Below, one piece after another: positions 60,972 through 64,000 of a stretch of 64,000 bases of DNA (positions are counted from its first letter, which is position 1; each line of letters opens with the position of its first letter). Below the pieces are notes generated by a model, which was given only the letters and a program-made list of their open reading frames with translations, made no database searches and was not told the origin of the DNA. Source of the DNA: Combretum micranthum. Lineage: Eukaryota; Streptophyta; Magnoliopsida; Myrtales; Combretaceae. The position numbers were made by a program, and so were the translations under genes. Where the stretch lies: positions 100,419 through 164,418 of the forward strand of contig JAMXBD010002775.1 of assembly GCA_024138025.1 (NCBI GenBank), in the 5' to 3' direction.

Positions 60972-61719
60972 TGTGTTAACTTCGTATTGAGTTTTTTGTC
61001 CAATTGGTTTTTCAAATTAATTATGAATTTTTTTAAATAATTATTTTGATGAAAAAATTCTATTTATGATATATAATTTTTTGACAATTATAGGTGCTAG
61101 TTTGTTAGCTCTATTTTTTGAGATATTTATTCTACCATCTACATGAATATAAGTAAAAATTTTAATTAAAATACTTATTTAAGGCATGCAGTAATTCATA
61201 ATTAAAAGAAAAAATCAATTGGGCAATAGTCTTGAATGGAATTAATACAAGTAGTATATATGATCATAAAGTCTGATTAGCTAATGAAATTAGCAATTTT
61301 AAAATCCATGTAGATAATTGAATAATCAATCAAAATTTTATGCACCGAATGTGACGATCTTCTTTATTAAAGCTTGGATATATTTAGTAAATCAAACAAA
61401 GTCTTGGGTAGAAGACTACATCCTAATACTTCTAAATTATAGCGACCTTGATCCTCTTGTATTACAAATGTTTACCTTATAAAAGGATTCTAGTTGAATA
61501 TAAAAGTTCGTTCCTGATCCTCTTTCCCACTATATATATATATATATTATATCCCATAATATGCATACTCAAAGAAAGATAGTTAAATAAATAAACTGAA
61601 TTATTTTATGTATTATTTTGTTAATGTTTTAGATTGTAAACTGTCTGAACATTTTCTATGCGGCTTCGTTGAGAATATTATGTGTAACTTTTATTTCCAC
61701 ACCCTTTAACCCGACTTTA

Positions 61720-62437
61720 TCCATCTCTCCGTCCCTCTTTCAATAGAATTTATCATGTGGTCAAATAGTTTCCAAGCGCTTCATTTTCTTTATTTCTTTA
61801 TTTTAAATTTTTTTTTTGCATTAGTACAACTCCGTTTTTCAAGGTATATTTAATGTTACAGCCAATAAAGACACCAAAATAGTGACCTTTACTTTAAATA
61901 TAATATATAGAGGTAGATATCCTTTTTACATGACTTTTAAAATGATTCAAAATAAAACTCTAAATAAGAAATTTCATTTTAATATAAAAATCCTATTGGA
62001 CTAATGTTTTTTATGTGGTTTTTGAACATTGTGATACCCAAATCTCCAAGTTCAGAACTACTAATTAGCATTTGGGTAGACATTTTATAACTTAGTTCAA
62101 CTAACAATATTGTTGCCTTCAACTTACTGCACCACATAGGAGTTTACATTGATGGGAATAAATTAGTCTACAACCAACAGATACAGAGGAGGAAATCAAA
62201 TGAATTAATGAACGTATAAAGTCTAGCTAGTTCGATGGGAATTATTGTATAGAAAAAATAAAAAGGAAATGAAGACAATTTTCTATATTCTTCTTTCATC
62301 ATGAAACCTTTTTTTTTTTTCCAATTTTATCAAATTAAGTGGGAATCACATGAGAGTGGCAATTTTTTTTTTTAATTAAGAAAATGAAAGCAACGTAATG
62401 CATGAGGGTAAAGAGTGCAATTAAATTTGACACATAC
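61720..62437. other. Spacer between copy B and exon M2
   Basis: Intron-like AT-rich sequence with poly-T runs. The M3 exons found in this place in the left series are missing. No other feature. Confidence 0.45.
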
Positions 62438-62874
62438 CTTTTCTACCAAAAGAAGTGGTGTGCAATCTAGGTTAGAATCTGCAACCAACACCTTCACAGC
62501 TTCACACTGATTGATTTGCAAGCTCGATAATGATGGCAACCCTATCCTATGGTTTTCATTTCCAAAGCTGCCAAGTTTTGGCAAATCAAAAAGTTCCATA
62601 GAAGACAATTGAGGGAATATGACAGTCTTGTAATGTGCTTCTTCAATGTAATTACCATCTCTCATTACTACAATGTGTTGCACTGAATTGCATGATTTCA
62701 CAGACAAGGACTCCAAGTTAAACATATGGGATGGAACGATCATTGAGAGTTGATTGCAACATTCTACCTCAAGTTTTTTTAAATTTATAAGAAAGCTCTC
62801 AGGTTCTTTTCTAGGCCAAATCTCTTTCACCTCTAGTCCTTCGATTCTTAGTTCTCCCAAATTTGGAACAAAAC
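62438..62874 (-). pseudogene. CNL LRR exon M2, near intact
   Basis: Opens TTTATAG/GTTTTG and closes LLLVEK at GAAAAG/GTATGT, phase 0. The frame from PNLGELRIEGLEVKEIWPR is open for ~140 codons to the donor, but one base is missing within the first six, so the intron-exon phase does not match. Lines: LINLKKLEVECCNQLSMIVP, FNLESLSVKSCNSVQHIVVM, FPQLSSMELFDLPKLGSF and LPSLSSLQINQCEAVKVLV. Confidence 0.75.
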
Positions 62875-62985
62875 CTATAAAAGTTTATATTACAATAATA
62901 AATGTTGTGGCATCTCAAATCCAAATATGACTAGCACTTTCTAAAAAGGGAAAACAATGAAAATGAAAATGAAAAGAAACCGAAC

Positions 62986-63546
62986 CTTCTGGTCAAACAA
63001 AGGTGGGTCGTCAGCATCTTTGCTAGTCAAACTTATTGTTCATAAGGCATGGAATGAATGATCTCAATGTCATGCACTGAGCTATCGATAATTTCTTCAA
63101 TAATGGGAAGTGTAACTCATAATGCCTCGAGCAAATATGAACCAGGCTATCAAGGTTCTCAAGTTCCAGAAAACTTAAAATAAATCTCAATAACTTTGTC
63201 AATGCATCATCTTCTTCTTCACCATCAATGGAGAAAACTTCTTTCAAACTTTTACAAGAGGATATGTGCATAGTTGAAAGATTTGAAAACTTAGGACTGC
63301 CTCTTGTGATGAGAGTGTCTTCATTAGCACTTCCAGTGATTCACAATTGGCGACGCAAATTTCTGTCAAATTCTGGAATCTCTTCATTATATGTGAATGA
63401 AAAATCAACTTTATCTTTGCACATTCTTCTATCGTAATGGACACTAACTTGTCGAATGAACCATTGGAGAGATTATTATCATCCCATATGGTTATCATTC
63501 TATCCAGTGAACGTAGGACTAGTTCTTCCAATCTTGGAAGAATGAC
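62986..63546 (-). pseudogene. CNL LRR exon M1, frameshifted
   Basis: Opens CTCCAG/GTCATTCTTCC (VILPRLEELVLRSLDRMITI) and closes PPLFDQK at CAGAAG/GTTCGG. The total length (561) is a multiple of three, but the frame changes after SLEVLMKTL (about 63,310) and again near 63,030, so the two shifts compensate. The second frame reads FSNLSTMHISSCKSLKEVFS and FPLLKKLSIAQCMTLRSF. Homologous to the intact exon at 47,240. Confidence 0.73.
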
Positions 63547-63745
63547 CTGGAGATTGGGAAATTGAATTTAGAGTTATGGTGCTTATAATTCCGCATCTCT
63601 AATAAGTAAAAGTCATACTTAATGAGTTATTGATTAAAATATATTTAGAAATGAGGTTGTATTATGACAACGATCATAATGTATAATAAGCAATGAAATC
63701 AATTATCCATAACACTAGACTTCTAATAGTAAAAGCTATCCATAC

Positions 63746-64000
63746 CACATCATTGAAGTTATTAGATTCCGCTCCACTCTTTGACATTGGAGATTCAAAA
63801 ACACTTTCCAATGATTCACAGTCTTCCACAGACAATTCTTTAGATTCTGAAATCCTCTTATCATTTTGTATGGAAAGACTGTAGATAGACTCTCACATCT
63901 ATAAACTTGTAGCTTCTCTAATTTGCAAAATGCTTTTGATGAACATTCTGAATGAGTTATGTGCCATAATTCATTCAGCTTCTGCATGTTTATAACCTTC
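63746..64000 (-). pseudogene. CNL LRR exon M3, partial at window edge
   Basis: Enters from beyond the right edge with KVINMQKLNELWHITHSECS, then FCKLEKLQVYRCESLSTVFP and MIRGFQNLK, after which the frame breaks (about 63,840). The donor GTATGG is kept (last exon base 63746). It shows that the right LRR series, and possibly its NB-ARC exon, continues past 64 kb. Confidence 0.72.

Larger units (their letters stand above)
53913..61719. repeat. Segmental duplication, copy B
   Basis: Direct copy of 26,683-34,370 at an offset of 27,230 bp at the left junction. Content in the same order: downstream flank, MITE, M5, M4, intron. It ends where the sequence leaves copy A at about CGACTTTAT (61,719). Without its own hAT insertion it is about 6.7 kb. 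Both LRR exons here carry small deletions while those of copy A are open. Confidence 0.9.

Noticed and set aside
1..64000. CRISPR array, bacterial operon or prophage
   Set aside because: The window has introns, plant genes and plant transposons; the regular repeats seen are transposon ends and microsatellites.
1..64000. tRNA or rRNA genes
   Set aside because: GGTTCGAATC-like words were followed up but occur inside the GGTTCGG transposon arrays and do not fold into cloverleaves.

Overview
The window is nuclear DNA of a flowering plant, most likely a eudicot. The evidence is AT-rich spacers, a spliced plant-type histone H2A.X gene with a plant S-phase promoter, a CC-NB-ARC-LRR (CNL) resistance-gene cluster, a plant LINE with a DUF4283/CCHC ORF1, several small hAT-like elements and a plastid rpl20 fragment. 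I cannot name the species from the sequence alone.

Layout. 1-6.7 kb: no gene; a 745-bp hAT-like element with a perfect 8-bp target duplication and a ~760-bp tandem duplication. 6.7-7.6 kb: histone H2A.X on +, with E2F, CCAAT, TATA and telo-box motifs; exon 2 lacks two bases and is out of frame before the SQEF tail. 10.1-18.35 kb: one CNL-type gene on -, with CC, a degenerate NB-ARC and six exon blocks carrying LRRs, broken by many one-base frameshifts. 18.4-26.7 kb: AT-rich spacer with CACTA-like, MULE-like and hAT-like remnants. 26.7-64 kb: two parallel series of LRR exons of CNL type on -, without any NB-ARC domain inside the window. I name the exon types M1 to M5 in transcription order. 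Left series: M1, M2, three M3 copies, M4, M5 (47.2 down to 30.5 kb). Right series: M3, M1, M2, M4, M5 (64.0 down to 57.7 kb, entering from beyond the right edge). The M4-M5 ends sit inside a ~6.8-kb segmental duplication (A 26.68-34.37 kb, B 53.91-61.72 kb).

Insertions give an order of events. A 303-bp MULE-type MITE lies at the same place in A and B and so predates the duplication. An 862-bp hAT-like element is only in A and a 1,079-bp one only in B, each with a clean 8-bp target duplication. A 6.24-kb LINE on + interrupts a third, partial copy of the unit and is bounded by a 15-bp target duplication.

Two cross-cutting points. The LRR exons are mostly bounded by introns in phase 0 on both sides (V/I/D at the start, often K at the end), so they can be gained or lost without changing frame, and copy number has changed here. 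Most reading-frame breaks I could resolve, including those in H2A.X and in the CNL P-loop, are one-base losses, often inside a base run. Gene decay and an indel-prone assembly therefore both remain possible.
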